Made by a program: the position numbers and the translations under genes. 64,000 nucleotides of DNA from CATOSD01 sp965226695 (lineage in GTDB: Bacteria; Chloroflexota; Dehalococcoidia; Lucifugimonadales; CATOSD01). The notes beneath the pieces were generated by a model. It ran no database searches. It had not been told where the DNA came from and saw nothing but the letters and a program-made list of their open reading frames with translations. Of this stretch, positions 26,501 through 35,772 are shown piece by piece. Every line of letters starts with the position of its first letter. The stretch's first letter is position 1. The stretch lies in NCBI GenBank assembly GCA_965226695.1, contig OZ245405.1:1860001-1924000 (forward strand), read 5' to 3'.

Positions 26501-28456
26501 ACCGACCCCGACTCGGACCCGGTGTCTCACGCCATCACATCCGGCAACTCAGCAGGCAGGTTCGCCATAGCCATCAGCACGGGCGACATCACGGTTGCCG
26601 GGGAGTTGGACCACGAGAGCGTGCCTTCGTACACGCTGGTGGTTGACGCAAGGGACGACAGGGCCGGCGTTGCGACGACGACGGTGGAGATCGAGGTGAC
26701 CGACGTAGCCGAGGACGCTCCGTCTGCACCGACGGAACTGGGCGTGTCGCTTGCCGGCGGTACGTTCGCGGCGACCTGGAGCGCAGTCGCGGGCGCATCG
26801 GTGTACGAGCTACAGCAGCAGGTGACCGGTTCTGGCGACGGCTGGGCCGCGGTCGCGACCACCGCCGGGTTGACGCAGACGTACAGCCCGACCGGCGGCC
26901 CTGCATGCGGCACGACCTACGAGTTCAGGGTGCGCGCGTACGGTGACGGGACGACGTATGCCGCGGTCTGGGGCGCGCCGTCCGAGCCCGCGGACCATAC
27001 CACGTCGGCGTGCAACCGCGCGCCGGAGTTCGCGACTTCCACGTACACGTTCATGGTGGCGGAGGACGCCACCACGACTGACCCTGTGGGTACGGTGTTG
27101 GCGACTGACCCCGACTCGGACCCGGTGTCTCACGCCATCACCTCAGGCAACTCAGCGGGCAGGTTCGCCATCGCCACGAGCACGGGCGACGTCACGGTTG
27201 CCGGGGAGTTGGACCACGAGGGCGTGCCTTCGTACACGCTAGTTGTGGAGGCGCGGGACGACAGGGCCGGCGTTGCGACGACGACGGTGGAGATCGAGGT
27301 GACTGACGTAGCCGAGGACGCTCCGCCGGCTCCGACGGGGCTGGGCGTGTCCCTGGCCCAGGACACGTTCACGGCGACCTGGAGCGCCCTTGCGGGCGCA
27401 TCGGTGTACGAGCTACAGCAGCAGGTGTCGGGCTCTGCCGACGGCTGGGCCGCGGTCGCGACCACCGCCGGGTTGACTGCAGCGTACAGCTCGACCGGCG
27501 GGCCTGCGTGCGGCACGACCTACGAGTTCAGGGTGCGTGCTTACGGTGACGGCACGGTGTATGCCGCCGTCTGGGGCGAGCCTTCCGAGCCCGCGGACCA
27601 CACCACCGGGGCGTGCAACCGGGCGCCCGTGTTCGGCGCGTCGTCATACACGCTCACCATATCCGAGAACGCTGCTACGGGCACGTCGGCCGGCGCCATA
27701 TCCGCCACCGATCCCGACGGCGATCCTGTGAGCCACTCGATCATTGTGGGCAACGGCGCGGGTAAGTTCACCATATCCACGAGCACCGGGGCGATCACGC
27801 TGACCGGGACAGTCGACCCCGACGCCGTGGCGTTCTACGCGCTGACGGTCGAGGCCAGCGACGATGAGGGCGAGACGTCCACCGCGTTGGTCGGCGTGGC
27901 CGTGCTGCTGGACGAGTGCTCCAACGGCACAGTGGTGCCCCGTCCCCGCAGCAACCCGCGGCTGGTGCGCGATTGCTCGATGCTCCTTGCTTCGAGGGAC
28001 ACGCTCGCCGGCGACGCCAGTCTCGACTGGAGCGCCGACACCGACGTCAACGACTGGCAGGGGGTGAGGGTGGAGCGCGGAGATTCCCCCTACGTCCGCG
28101 TGCTGCTGCTCCCCGACGCGGGCCTGACGGGGAGCATACCGGCGGCGCTGGGCGGTCTCGCGGACCTGCGCAGGATCGACCTCGACTACAACTCGTTGAC
28201 CGGCGTGCTCCCGCGCGAGCTCGGCAGCCTGGCCGACGTGGAGCTGATGTACCTGAACCACAACAACCTCACCGGTGCGATACCACCAGAGTTGGGTCAG
28301 CTCAGGAACCTGAATTCCCTGTTCCTCACCAGCAACAACCTGACGGGCGGCATACCTCCCGAGTTGGGCAACCTGAGGAGTCTCACCGAGCTCATAATCG
28401 AAGAGAACTCCCTGACGGGGGCATCCCCGTGGAGCTCGGAGCGCTCTCGAACCTGA
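23531..28456 (+). CDS. Giant surface protein with FN3, cadherin-like and LRR domains (frameshifted near 3' end)
   Basis: About 1640 residues in this frame. Order: an N-terminal membrane anchor or signal (MRTKVVMLVLATLVILVAAV), a ~350-residue unknown domain, FN3, cadherin-like, a first LRR block of 24-residue plant-type repeats (NRLTGPIPPELG pattern), three more FN3/cadherin pairs and a second LRR block. Two FN3-cadherin units repeat at exactly 603 nt. It is presumably an adhesin or cell-surface binder. The ATG at 23531 is chosen as it begins the signal; an in-frame TTG at 23516 adds five residues. The frame breaks at a run of five G (28417-28421); LRR repeats continue in the next frame to 28779. 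Confidence 0.85.
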   Translation: MRTKVVMLVLATLVILVAAVFFTVRQYGPGTMLAEADFVEGTTLGGSSDNNRSRALDETAQVSPPCAGSLCGTRDVSLVDFFSSPVGQNSAPSGDTDMPGVEEVLTQGLALVGTSPTHLAFRGTAQVDSTRCEWRGIARTVEQREAAVRFWLDLDDDEVLPSASEAERRFMEALNQSNPAYPATVRSNFLALARGGLSTEYLFLSCFVDYVAHEFLLGSGVTATTTLTVTYDRRGEAHVYDLYREAHEAGEFGGQELMNEAEYLGWLGLLVSDTERVLSLIFEDRESVVFLAPMGAHHAIALEAWQAVAQWDIQVDAQGTVNAVRYGAPINDPEHTQTLPNLTNRIAAATATSTATTTRISGLSGLNQYYRDIGAYDDITPGDNATTTFTPSQPPPVYAPRPASLSATASGEDTARLSWSSVSGGSGYQVQHRRSEAGDRWTTATSTLTSTTYAVSGLRCGATHDFRVGAYGDGVTYNARTGLWTQATTTTDTCSPRPPEFESASYESDVSVAARAGEFVGTVTAFDLNDDPIAYSITAGNAAGTFAIASSTGEITVAGGPGAAVGATYTLTVGASDGVSGTTSVTVTVTVVEVDCSVGAAIANPGSNLELVGDCETLLGLRNLLSGTATLNWSVDTPITSWDGVTVGGTPRRVTRLVLERRGLTGELPAELGLLPGLEELNVSLNSQLTGLIPAELGDLVNLRTLQLHYNRLTGPIPPELGGLTRLTDLQLHGNALNGPIPPELGNLSELVNLYLGVNYLTGPIPVELSRLAQLEDLWLSLNRLSGPIPPELGMLQALRNLELDENRLSGSVPWELGSISSLSTLRLSGNSLEGCIRSSLRNVQTNDLDRLGLADCPQTVRVPAPVGLGVSLASSTFTVTWGAVSGAGYYEVQERTDGPGGEWTRVGATTATTLTYSLSGGPECGATFEFRVRSFGDATTYAAGWSEGSGVESVVTASCNRAPEFATSTYMFMVAEDATTTDPVGTVFATDPDSDPVSHAITSGNSAGRFAIAISTGDITVAGELDHESVPSYTLVVDARDDRAGVATTTVEIEVTDVAEDAPSAPTELGVSLAGGTFAATWSAVAGASVYELQQQVTGSGDGWAAVATTAGLTQTYSPTGGPACGTTYEFRVRAYGDGTTYAAVWGAPSEPADHTTSACNRAPEFATSTYTFMVAEDATTTDPVGTVLATDPDSDPVSHAITSGNSAGRFAIATSTGDVTVAGELDHEGVPSYTLVVEARDDRAGVATTTVEIEVTDVAEDAPPAPTGLGVSLAQDTFTATWSALAGASVYELQQQVSGSADGWAAVATTAGLTAAYSSTGGPACGTTYEFRVRAYGDGTVYAAVWGEPSEPADHTTGACNRAPVFGASSYTLTISENAATGTSAGAISATDPDGDPVSHSIIVGNGAGKFTISTSTGAITLTGTVDPDAVAFYALTVEASDDEGETSTALVGVAVLLDECSNGTVVPRPRSNPRLVRDCSMLLASRDTLAGDASLDWSADTDVNDWQGVRVERGDSPYVRVLLLPDAGLTGSIPAALGGLADLRRIDLDYNSLTGVLPRELGSLADVELMYLNHNNLTGAIPPELGQLRNLNSLFLTSNNLTGGIPPELGNLRSLTELIIEENSLTGASPWSSERSRT
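26411..27616 (+). repeat. Two 603-nt tandem units encoding cadherin plus FN3
   Basis: The sequence AACCGCGCGCCGG recurs at 26411 and 27014, and a diverged third copy (AACCGGGCGCC) begins at 27617; spacing is exactly 603 nt each time. Each unit encodes 201 residues (one cadherin-like and one FN3 domain). The first two are nearly identical over long stretches. Confidence 0.9.
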
Positions 28457-28779
28457 AGTCCCTGTACCTGAGCGAGAACAACCTGACGGGCGGCATACCC
28501 GCCGAACTGGGTAAGCTGAGCAACCTCAAGTATCTGCTGCTCGAAGGCAACCCCCTGGGAGGCGAGATACCGTCTGAGCTGGGAGGGCTGACCCGGCTTG
28601 AGAACGTGTACCTGAGACACATCGGTTTGACGGGGCAGATACCGGCGGCGTGGGGGGACCTGCCTAACCTGACGAGGCTGTACCTGAATGGCAACAGTCT
28701 CACGGGCTGCATACCGGCGGGACTTCGCGACGTCGAGGAGAGCGACCTCGAAGGGCTGGGACTCGACTATTGCAGCTAG
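28420..28779 (+). pseudogene. Out-of-frame 3' end of the LRR surface protein
   Basis: In the -1 frame from 28420 the LRR pattern resumes immediately (GIPVELGALSNLKSLYL, then NNLTGGIPAELG, ending CIPAGLRDVEESDLEGLGL) and stops at 28779 with the same type of cap that ends the first LRR block (CIRSSLRNVQTNDLDRLGL). One extra G in the 28417-28421 run would fuse both parts into one protein of about 1750 residues. Confidence 0.85.
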
Positions 28780-29334
28780 CCCCGGGAGGAAGGACTGCCC
28801 CCTTCTCCGCTAGCCTGTTGTCGCCCACTCGCTAACGGACCCGATTGCGCGCTGCCCTCCATCAGCCTCTGCCCTGGCGGCGATTTGTCGTGACTATCAC
28901 ACGGAGCGTTCATGGGGGAGTGAAGCCTGTGTCAGATTACAAAGCGGCCATGTTGGGCGAGGCTTTTGAGGGCAGTCGCCCTTGGCCTTGCGGCTCAGCA
29001 GTTCGTCGTCAATCGCCTTCAGTCGGGCGACCATCCTATCGCGCGTAAAATCGCATCCCGCCCGATGGCGCATCTCCTCCACGGCTGTGTCCTCCGCACC
29101 CGGTTCACCTGTGATCCACTCATGTTCGCCAAATGTCGCCATCTGCTTTGCAACTGCCGGTTTCTTGGTTGAGGCAAGCGCAATCTTGTGGTGCCCGGTA
29201 ATCCGACACACGCTCTGCGCCGCGTTCGCGAATTGCGGCGCACCTGGGTTGGTGCTACGCTGTACGCCCGGACTCCGGCTCGGCCTTGGCTTGCCGAGCG
29301 CAAACCTCACCCCCGGCGGCTCCGACACGCGCAG
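28780..29334. other. Intergenic region before the ABC exporter
   Basis: About 555 bases. I see no repeat of the R1 or R2 type. A possible small minus-strand ORF (28897-29142) is listed separately. No convincing promoter for the exporter was found. Confidence 0.4.
28897..29142 (-). CDS. Possible small hypothetical protein
   Basis: An 81-residue frame with ordinary amino-acid composition (for example MATFGEHEWITGEPGAED and RMVARLKAIDDELLSRKAK). It resembles no family I recognise. The frame remains open upstream into the antisense of the exporter gene, so it may be chance or a remnant. Confidence 0.3.
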   Translation of the reverse strand: MATFGEHEWITGEPGAEDTAVEEMRHRAGCDFTRDRMVARLKAIDDELLSRKAKGDCPQKPRPTWPLCNLTQASLPHERSV

Positions 29335-31140
29335 ATGAGCGACTTCGTATACCTGATTCGATACCTCTACGCCTCGATCGGGTGGCGGCTGATCGCGTGG
29401 CTCGGCCTGGTCGGCGCGGCCTCTCTGCTCGAGGGCATCAGCATCAGCCTGATACTGCCCATACTCGCCGGGTCTGCCACCACCACGGACTCGACGCTTT
29501 ACCAGACGCTCACGAGGGGCGCGGACCTCGTAGGCTTGCCATACAACCTCTGGGTGGCCGTAATCGGCATGGCCGCGCTCTACTCCGCCCGAACCGGTTG
29601 CATCATCTTCCAGGAGGTGGTCGCCGGAAGGATCACCGGCTCGCAGCTCGCCCGCATGAAGATAGAGCTGGTGGAGAGGGTGTTCAGGGCCGACTACCAA
29701 CACGTGCTGGCGCGCGGCGTGAGCGCGTACACCAACGCGGCCACCATCGAGATAGGCAACGTCGCCCAGGTGCTCAACAATTGCGCGCGTTTCATGGTCG
29801 CCTTGGTCTACACCATCGTCTACGTGGCGCTGCCGCTTGCCATCAACCCCGTCTTCACCAGCGTCGTCATCTTGGTCGGCATTCCCGGCTACTTCCTCAT
29901 CAAGCGCGCCTTTAGGCTTGCCGCCAGGTACTCCGTCAGGGCCACCGCCGCCAACGCGGCGTTGCAGTCCCAGCTCGTGCAGGCCTTTGGGTCGCTCAAG
30001 TACCTGAAATCCACGCACGGCAGCGGCAAGGTCACGCGGCGGCTGAGCGCGACCAGCACCGAGCAGGGCGACCTGGAATACCGCCAGAGAGCCTTGAGCG
30101 CGTTCGTGAGCAACGGCGCGGAGCTGTTCTTCATGATCGTCATCGCCGCGCTGCTGTTGTACTACGTGGAGATAGCGCGCCAGGAGGTGATAGAGATTCT
30201 CTTCATCCTCTTTATCGTGCGCCGCGGCATGAACTACGCGCTACAGGCCCAGAACTCGTTCCAGGGCTTCCTACGCTACGTGGGCAGCGCGCGCAACTTC
30301 CGCGAGCTGATACGCGAGCTCGAGGACAACGAGGAACGCACCGCGCCCGAGGGAAGGGCCCCCGACTTCGACCGGCCCATCGCGCTCGACGGGGTGACCT
30401 TCGGGTACGGCGACGCCGCGCCCGTGCTGGACGACCTGAGCCTCGAAATTCCGCCGCGCAGCACCGTCGCCTTCGTAGGCGCGTCCGGCGCGGGCAAGTC
30501 CACGCTCGCGACGCTTCTGACGGGCATACTGCCCCCGACGGCGGGAGCGGTGCGCGTGGGCGACACGCCCTACGGCGAGCTGGACCAGGCGGAGCTGCGG
30601 CGGCAGATCGGCTACGTGACGCAGGAGAGCGTCATCTTCAGCGACTCTGTGCGAAACAACATCACGCTGTGGGGCGGCGACGGCCGGGACGTGGACGCTG
30701 CGATGCGGGAGGCGGCCGAGGCGGCCAACATCGCCGAGTTCATCGAGTCCCTTCCCGACGGCTACGACACCGCGCTCGGCGAGAACGGCCTGAACATCTC
30801 CGGCGGGCAGCGGCAGCGCATAGCCATCGCGCGAGAGCTGTACAAGCGCGTACTCGTCCTCATACTCGACGAGGCCACCAGCGCGCTCGACAGCGAGTCC
30901 GAGAGGGTGGTGCAGCAGAGCATCGACTCTCTGAGGGGAGACAAGACGGTCATCGTCATAGCGCACAGGCTGTCCACCGTGCGAAACGCCGACACCATCT
31001 TCGTCCTCAGGGAGGGCCGACTCGTCGAGCGGGGCGGATACGCGGCGCTGTACGCGCGCAACGGCGTGTTCACGCGGATGGTGGACACGCAGTCCGCCAC
31101 GCCCGACGCGGGGAGCGCGGCGGAGGCGGGGCGGGCGTAA
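29335..31140 (+). CDS. ABC transporter, fused permease-ATPase exporter
   Basis: A 601-residue half-transporter: six predicted membrane segments in residues 1-310, then an ATPase with Walker A GASGAGKS, the Q-loop YVTQESVIFSDSVRNNI (start YVTQE), signature SGGQRQR, Walker B VLILDEATSALD and H-switch IAHRLSTV. This is the MsbA/multidrug-type architecture, working as a homodimer. The ATG at 29335 (MSDFVYLIRYLYASIG) is preferred to an upstream start because the preceding 49 residues are Arg/Pro-rich and unlike the family. It could export a glycan lipid, peptide or drug; nothing adjacent tells which. Confidence 0.9.
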   Translation: MSDFVYLIRYLYASIGWRLIAWLGLVGAASLLEGISISLILPILAGSATTTDSTLYQTLTRGADLVGLPYNLWVAVIGMAALYSARTGCIIFQEVVAGRITGSQLARMKIELVERVFRADYQHVLARGVSAYTNAATIEIGNVAQVLNNCARFMVALVYTIVYVALPLAINPVFTSVVILVGIPGYFLIKRAFRLAARYSVRATAANAALQSQLVQAFGSLKYLKSTHGSGKVTRRLSATSTEQGDLEYRQRALSAFVSNGAELFFMIVIAALLLYYVEIARQEVIEILFILFIVRRGMNYALQAQNSFQGFLRYVGSARNFRELIRELEDNEERTAPEGRAPDFDRPIALDGVTFGYGDAAPVLDDLSLEIPPRSTVAFVGASGAGKSTLATLLTGILPPTAGAVRVGDTPYGELDQAELRRQIGYVTQESVIFSDSVRNNITLWGGDGRDVDAAMREAAEAANIAEFIESLPDGYDTALGENGLNISGGQRQRIAIARELYKRVLVLILDEATSALDSESERVVQQSIDSLRGDKTVIVIAHRLSTVRNADTIFVLREGRLVERGGYAALYARNGVFTRMVDTQSATPDAGSAAEAGRA

Positions 31141-31253
31141 GGGTGTGGCGGGTTGCGCGGTTGGCGGCGAAAACCTATGCTCTTGGCAAGTGAGAGGAAC
31201 GGACGGCGCCAGCGATTTGCGGGCAGGGCTAGATTCAGTTGGGACGGCGCTCG

Positions 31254-32384
31254 ATGAGCACGAACAGGATAGAGTCCATCAAAATACGGGGATTCCGCTC
31301 CCTGGCCGACGTCGAGATGTCAGGGATGCCTCAAGCGACGGTGCTCATCGGCGCGAACGGCTCCGGCAAGTCCAACTTCATGCGGTTCTTCGAGATGCTT
31401 AGCTGGATGCTGAGGTCGCGGCAACTGCAGGAGTACGTCCAGCGGCAGGGCGGGGCCGACGACCAGTTTTTTGGCGGAGCCGCAAGAACGCCGCGTATTG
31501 AAGCGGAAATCCGAATGCGGACTTCACAGGACTGGAGAGAGTACCGGTTCGCCCTTGCGCACGCCCACCCGGATCGGCTCTTGTTCACTGACGAGAGGTT
31601 TAGGTACAGCACCTCCTTCCCTGGGACAAAGGAGAATTGGCAGCACCTTGGTAGCGGCCACCTTGAAGCCAAGATAGTGGAAGCTGCTCAGTCGCCGGAC
31701 AACCCGGTAGGCGTTAGGAACGACGCACTTCTGGTGGGCCTTCTGATGAGCGATTGGCAAATATTTCAGTTCCACGACACTTCCGACACTTCCGCGTTCA
31801 AGAAGAGTTGGGACGTTTCCGACAGCGGCCAACTACGCAGCCATGGAGGCAATCTCGCGGCGGTGCTCTATCGGCTCGAAAGGGAAGACCTGGCCCGCTA
31901 CGAGACGATCTGCCGCCAGATTGGGCGCGTACTTCCCGGGTTCGACCGCTTCGACATCCAGGAGGACTACGGGCGAGTCTTGTTAAGGTGGCGGGCCAAG
32001 TGGAGCGGCAAGAGTTTTGGCGCGCATCTAACGTCGGACGGCTCGCTGCGTTTCTTCGCCCTGGTGACGCTGCTTAATCTGCCGCTCAATATGCTGCCCG
32101 ATGTCATCCTGCTGGACGAGCCTGAGCTTGGGTTACACCCCGCGGCCATTGCGCTGGTTGGCGGTCTGATAAAGTCACTTTCCGTCGAGCGACAAGTGAT
32201 AGTGGCCACACAATCTCCGCTGCTGGTCGATGCCTTCGACGTGGACGAGATCTTTGTCCTGGACCTCGAAGACGGGCGCACCAACTGCCGCAACCTGGAC
32301 GCCGAAAGCAACCGGCACTGGCTTGATGACGGCTACAGTTCGGGAGAGCTTTGGCGCATGAATCTTTTTGGTGGGCGGCCGTGA
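31254..32384 (+). CDS. AAA family ATPase (AAA_15/AAA_21, OLD-like)
   Basis: A 376-residue P-loop ATPase of the SMC/RecF/OLD superfamily. It begins with the family pattern IESIKIRGFRSLADVEM, has Walker A GANGSGKSN at residues 33-41, the signature-like TSDGSLRFFAL, Walker B VILLDEPELGLHP and the H-switch VATQSPLLVDAF. Such ATPases are often paired with a nuclease or Toprim-like effector in anti-phage systems (for example PARIS, Septu, RloAB). Its stop overlaps by four bases a GTG that starts a DUF4276-type gene, so the pair is translated together. A defence role is inferred, not shown. No CRISPR or integrase is near. Confidence 0.88.
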   Translation: MSTNRIESIKIRGFRSLADVEMSGMPQATVLIGANGSGKSNFMRFFEMLSWMLRSRQLQEYVQRQGGADDQFFGGAARTPRIEAEIRMRTSQDWREYRFALAHAHPDRLLFTDERFRYSTSFPGTKENWQHLGSGHLEAKIVEAAQSPDNPVGVRNDALLVGLLMSDWQIFQFHDTSDTSAFKKSWDVSDSGQLRSHGGNLAAVLYRLEREDLARYETICRQIGRVLPGFDRFDIQEDYGRVLLRWRAKWSGKSFGAHLTSDGSLRFFALVTLLNLPLNMLPDVILLDEPELGLHPAAIALVGGLIKSLSVERQVIVATQSPLLVDAFDVDEIFVLDLEDGRTNCRNLDAESNRHWLDDGYSSGELWRMNLFGGRP

Positions 32385-32560
32385 TTCGCCTGGCGATAGT
32401 GGTAGAGGGCGAAACGGAAGAAGCATTCGCAAAGTACGTGCTCACCAGCCGCTTGCTTTGGTTGGGTGTTGCACCTACTCCAATCCTTCTTGGAGGTGGG
32501 ATCAATACTGAGGGCCTCGCCGTGAGCATGGCGAACCCGTTCGGAATGGTCCGCGGCTAG
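32381..32560 (+). pseudogene. Truncated DUF4276 family protein
   Basis: A 59-residue frame starting GTG within the ATPase stop. The N-terminus IRLAIVVEGETEEAFAKYVL and the segment GVAPTPILLGG match DUF4276 proteins, which are usually 180-250 residues; the rest is missing and replaced by unrelated sequence. The conserved glutamate in VEGxTE resembles the start of Toprim-like folds. The effector half of the pair is therefore probably lost. Confidence 0.7.
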
Positions 32561-32799
32561 TTCTGAAAGCCGTGTCGGCAGTCGGCGATGCCCTCTTACC
32601 TGGTCTTCGGCGTGGGGATGTACCGCGGCCGCGGCGAGTTCGTGGCCGACGCGGCGACCGCGTAAGACCGGGCGCTCCGCCCCCGGTCTAGAGAGCGACC
32701 ACCGTCTCAGTGTCGCCAGCGGCCAGCGCGCTCATGTAGGCGAGGACGAGCTCGCGGGTGCGGTAGCTGTCCGAACTCGGCTTCGTCCTTGCCGCCGAA

Positions 32800-34986
32800 C
32801 TATGGGGAAGGTGTCCAGCACGTAGGCCGCGTCGTCGCGGTCGAGGCCGTAGAGGTGGAAGTAGAGCGCGTCCAGGCGGGCGCGGAGGTGGCGGCGCTCT
32901 TCCGTCGTCCCACTACGAACGGCGGGCCGAGGTATCCGAGGTCGCGGGCGAACGGCTCCATGTCGTGCGCCGTGTAGGTGAGCCGCAGCACGTGGTCGCG
33001 CACCAGCTCCCGCGCCGTAACGCCGCCGAACCGCCGGTCGTAGCCCTCCGGCGCAATGACGGGAAGCTGCTCGACGATGTACCAAGTTAGGTGGGTTGCG
33101 TGGACCTTTTGACGAGCCACATAGTCGAAGCCGAAGCTGTTCATATTGGCCAGATAACAAGCCGCTTCTACGGCGTCTAACCTCTCTTCACTGGGCAGTA
33201 GGACCGGCAAAGTGTGCCCACACCCAACGCGGGGAACTAACGCGGCCAACATTGTGCGAATGTTAGTTGATGCGGTAATGTCCTTGAAGGCCAGAATCCA
33301 CTCGAACTTCTCTGTAACCGTATGCTCCCGTTGATCGACCCAGTAGCGAGGTCGAGGCGAGAATTCAGGGTCAAGACTTTCGTCTGTCAGAGTTCTGTCC
33401 GGCTGTCCGGGACGAAACAAATTGCCGTCCCGGCTGGTTATGCTCGCAGCGCGGTGATCGAAGGCCTGGACCATCTTCCCTTCGTACAAGGGTAAATAAA
33501 GCTCTTCACCCTTCTTCCAGCGGCTGCCCTCCACGGGATAGTACCCATCTTCTTCAAGTTCTGCCGCCGTCTTAAACAGATGTGAGGCTCCAGCCATATG
33601 GAACATTGTGGCGTATTTCACCGACCACAGGCGTCTCTCAGTCCCACCTGAGTGGTCCACGAGCACCGGCTGGCGCTTGTAGATGCTGCGGGTGATTTCG
33701 GCGTCGCGGCGCGTTCGGAAGACAGGAGCGGTGCCGGTGTTGGGGTTCACACGGGCGAAGTCCGAAGGGGCCAGCGGGAAGCAGCGGTCGGGGTCGGCGA
33801 CGGTCGCCGTGTCGTGCAGAAAGAAGGCGCACTCGGTCTGCGGAAAGGTGCGTTTCTCCCCGCCGAAAACGATGGCGCAGAACTTGAACGATGCGTGAAC
33901 GTCCTTGAAGAAAATCTTTTTGTTCTCGAAGTCGAATAGGCTCGACACGCGCCCCGCTGTGGAGACTGAACGGAAGAAGTCCGCCGCGGTCTTGTCGGCG
34001 TATATGCCAGACGGCGTGAGCAGACCCACGAAGCCGTCGGGCTTAACGAGCGCCATCGAGCGTTCGACGAAAAGCGAGTAGAGGTTGATGTCGCCGCGGC
34101 CCAGCAGGGGAAAATCGCCGGAGCCGCGCACGACCTGGCCCAGTCCGTCCGCCTGCGCTTTCGCCGCGTCGAACTGGTCCGCCAGCGGATCACCCTTGTC
34201 GCGCAGCCGCTGGATGCCCTGTCTCCGCGCCGCCGCCGTCGGAGCGTGCGCCAGTTCCAGATCACGCGTCGCGAACCATTCGACCTCCTGGAGCTTGATC
34301 CTATCCCAGGGAGGGTTGCCGATAACGGCGTCGAACCCGCCGCTGGGCCGGTCGTCCTGCCAGCCCTGCCAGACGCCCGGAAAGGCGGCCTCCCAGTGCA
34401 GGAAGGACTCGCGGTCGGCGATGGCCCTGGCCTCGCGCCACACATCCGCGAACCTGGGCAGGGACGTCTCGAGGTTGCCCTCGTTGACGGCTCCGGCGTT
34501 GTCCGGGCCGCGCGCCAGCAGCCTAAGGGCGTTCGTCGAATTCTGCTCGAGCAGGTCGGCCAACGGCTCCTCGAACTCCGTCCGCGCCTTCACCCTCATG
34601 CCGGCGGTGAGCCATCGCAGGCCGCAGAGGAAGTCGAGCAGCCCTCGAAGCTCGGAGGTGTTGTCCTCCACCACCTGGAACAGGGCGGCGGACTCGTGGA
34701 CCTCGGCGATGTCGGCGTCCGAGATAGCCTCGATCTGCCTCATGCCCTCGGCGGCGTTCTCGGCGCCCTGTATGGCGCTCGACGCGAACAGCCCGCTCAG
34801 CCGGCGGAGCATGTCCAGTCCGTCCCGCACGCGCAGCCCTATCAGCGAGTCGCCGTGCCGCAGGTGGTGGTCGATAAACGACAGCGGCGCGCCTGTGGTG
34901 AAGCTGTGCAGCCAGAGCGACACCTTGGCGAGCTCCACTGTGAGCGGGTTCTTGTCCACGCCGTAGATGCAGCGTTTGAGCACCAT
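32800..34986 (-). CDS. Catalytic-core piece of the broken methylase
   Basis: A 728-residue open piece: CIYGVDKNPLTVELAKVSLW, motif IV GNPPWDRIKLQEVEW, then the target-recognition region with YWVDQREHTVTEKFEW and LTWYIVEQLPVIAPEGYD. It lacks methylase motif I, which lies in another frame upstream at about 35220. The last ~40 residues before 32800 are out of frame. Confidence 0.7.
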   Translation of the reverse strand: MVLKRCIYGVDKNPLTVELAKVSLWLHSFTTGAPLSFIDHHLRHGDSLIGLRVRDGLDMLRRLSGLFASSAIQGAENAAEGMRQIEAISDADIAEVHESAALFQVVEDNTSELRGLLDFLCGLRWLTAGMRVKARTEFEEPLADLLEQNSTNALRLLARGPDNAGAVNEGNLETSLPRFADVWREARAIADRESFLHWEAAFPGVWQGWQDDRPSGGFDAVIGNPPWDRIKLQEVEWFATRDLELAHAPTAAARRQGIQRLRDKGDPLADQFDAAKAQADGLGQVVRGSGDFPLLGRGDINLYSLFVERSMALVKPDGFVGLLTPSGIYADKTAADFFRSVSTAGRVSSLFDFENKKIFFKDVHASFKFCAIVFGGEKRTFPQTECAFFLHDTATVADPDRCFPLAPSDFARVNPNTGTAPVFRTRRDAEITRSIYKRQPVLVDHSGGTERRLWSVKYATMFHMAGASHLFKTAAELEEDGYYPVEGSRWKKGEELYLPLYEGKMVQAFDHRAASITSRDGNLFRPGQPDRTLTDESLDPEFSPRPRYWVDQREHTVTEKFEWILAFKDITASTNIRTMLAALVPRVGCGHTLPVLLPSEERLDAVEAACYLANMNSFGFDYVARQKVHATHLTWYIVEQLPVIAPEGYDRRFGGVTARELVRDHVLRLTYTAHDMEPFARDLGYLGPPFVVGRRKSAATSAPAWTRSTSTSTASTATTRPTCWTPSP

Positions 34987-35772
34987 ACGCCGGATGATGG
35001 CGCGGTCGGTGAGCAGGGAGTTGTCGATTGCCCAGCCGGACTCTTACGGCTCTCCAGAGTATGTCATTGCGTATGGCGTCGATGCGCTTGACGAGCGGCG
35101 ACTCGTAGCCATCGCGCAGCCATTCGACCGCCGCGGGCGCGGACTCCACAAGCTCGGCGACCAGGTCGGACAGGACGTCCACGGCGGTGACCAGGAAGTG
35201 GCCGCTGCCCATGGCGGGGTCGAGCACCTTCAGGTCCAGTACGGCTTCGGCAGGGTCGAGCTTTCGCAGTTCAGATAGGCGTTCGGCGCTGCGGCCTGCG
35301 GTCGCCCTTTAGCTCCGCGGCCTTCGCCTCGAACGCGGCGCGGCGCTCGTCCGCGAGCGGCTTGAGCGTGCGGTCGACGATGAGGTCGACGAGCTCCTGG
35401 GGGGTGTAGAAGCTGCCGCTGTCCTTGCGGGCGTAGGTGTTGGGCCGGATGACGATGCCGCCGTCCGCGCCGCGCACCGGCTCTTGCTCGAGCAGGCGCT
35501 GGTAGATGGACCCGAGCTGTTGCACGGACATGTCGCGGTAGTTGACGAAGCGGGGCTGTCCGTCAGAGCGGGTGTGGCTGAGGTCGTGGACGATGGGGGC
35601 CATGTCGACGTCAGCCAGCCGGACGCGCTCCAGCATCGGGGCGGAGTCGCCGGCGAACAGGCCGCCGTTGTATGGCGGCAAGCCGATGGACTGGTCGCCC
35701 TCGTCGATGAGCCTGCACAGGGTGGTGAAGTGGTCGTAGTAGTGTAGTTGGAGGCCACGCCTGGAGAAAGTG

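Noticed and set aside
26411..28779. CRISPR-like regular spacing
   Set aside because: Regularity comes from protein domain repeats (603 nt, and 72-nt LRR units).
28897..30018. Long minus-strand frame of 373 codons
   Set aside because: Most of it is the antisense of the ABC exporter gene, with His/Arg/Gly-rich shadow composition. Only the part before 29142 was kept, as a weak candidate.
32588..32665. 25-residue frame after the DUF4276 fragment
   Set aside because: Too short, no ribosome binding site and no recognisable family; possibly a remnant.
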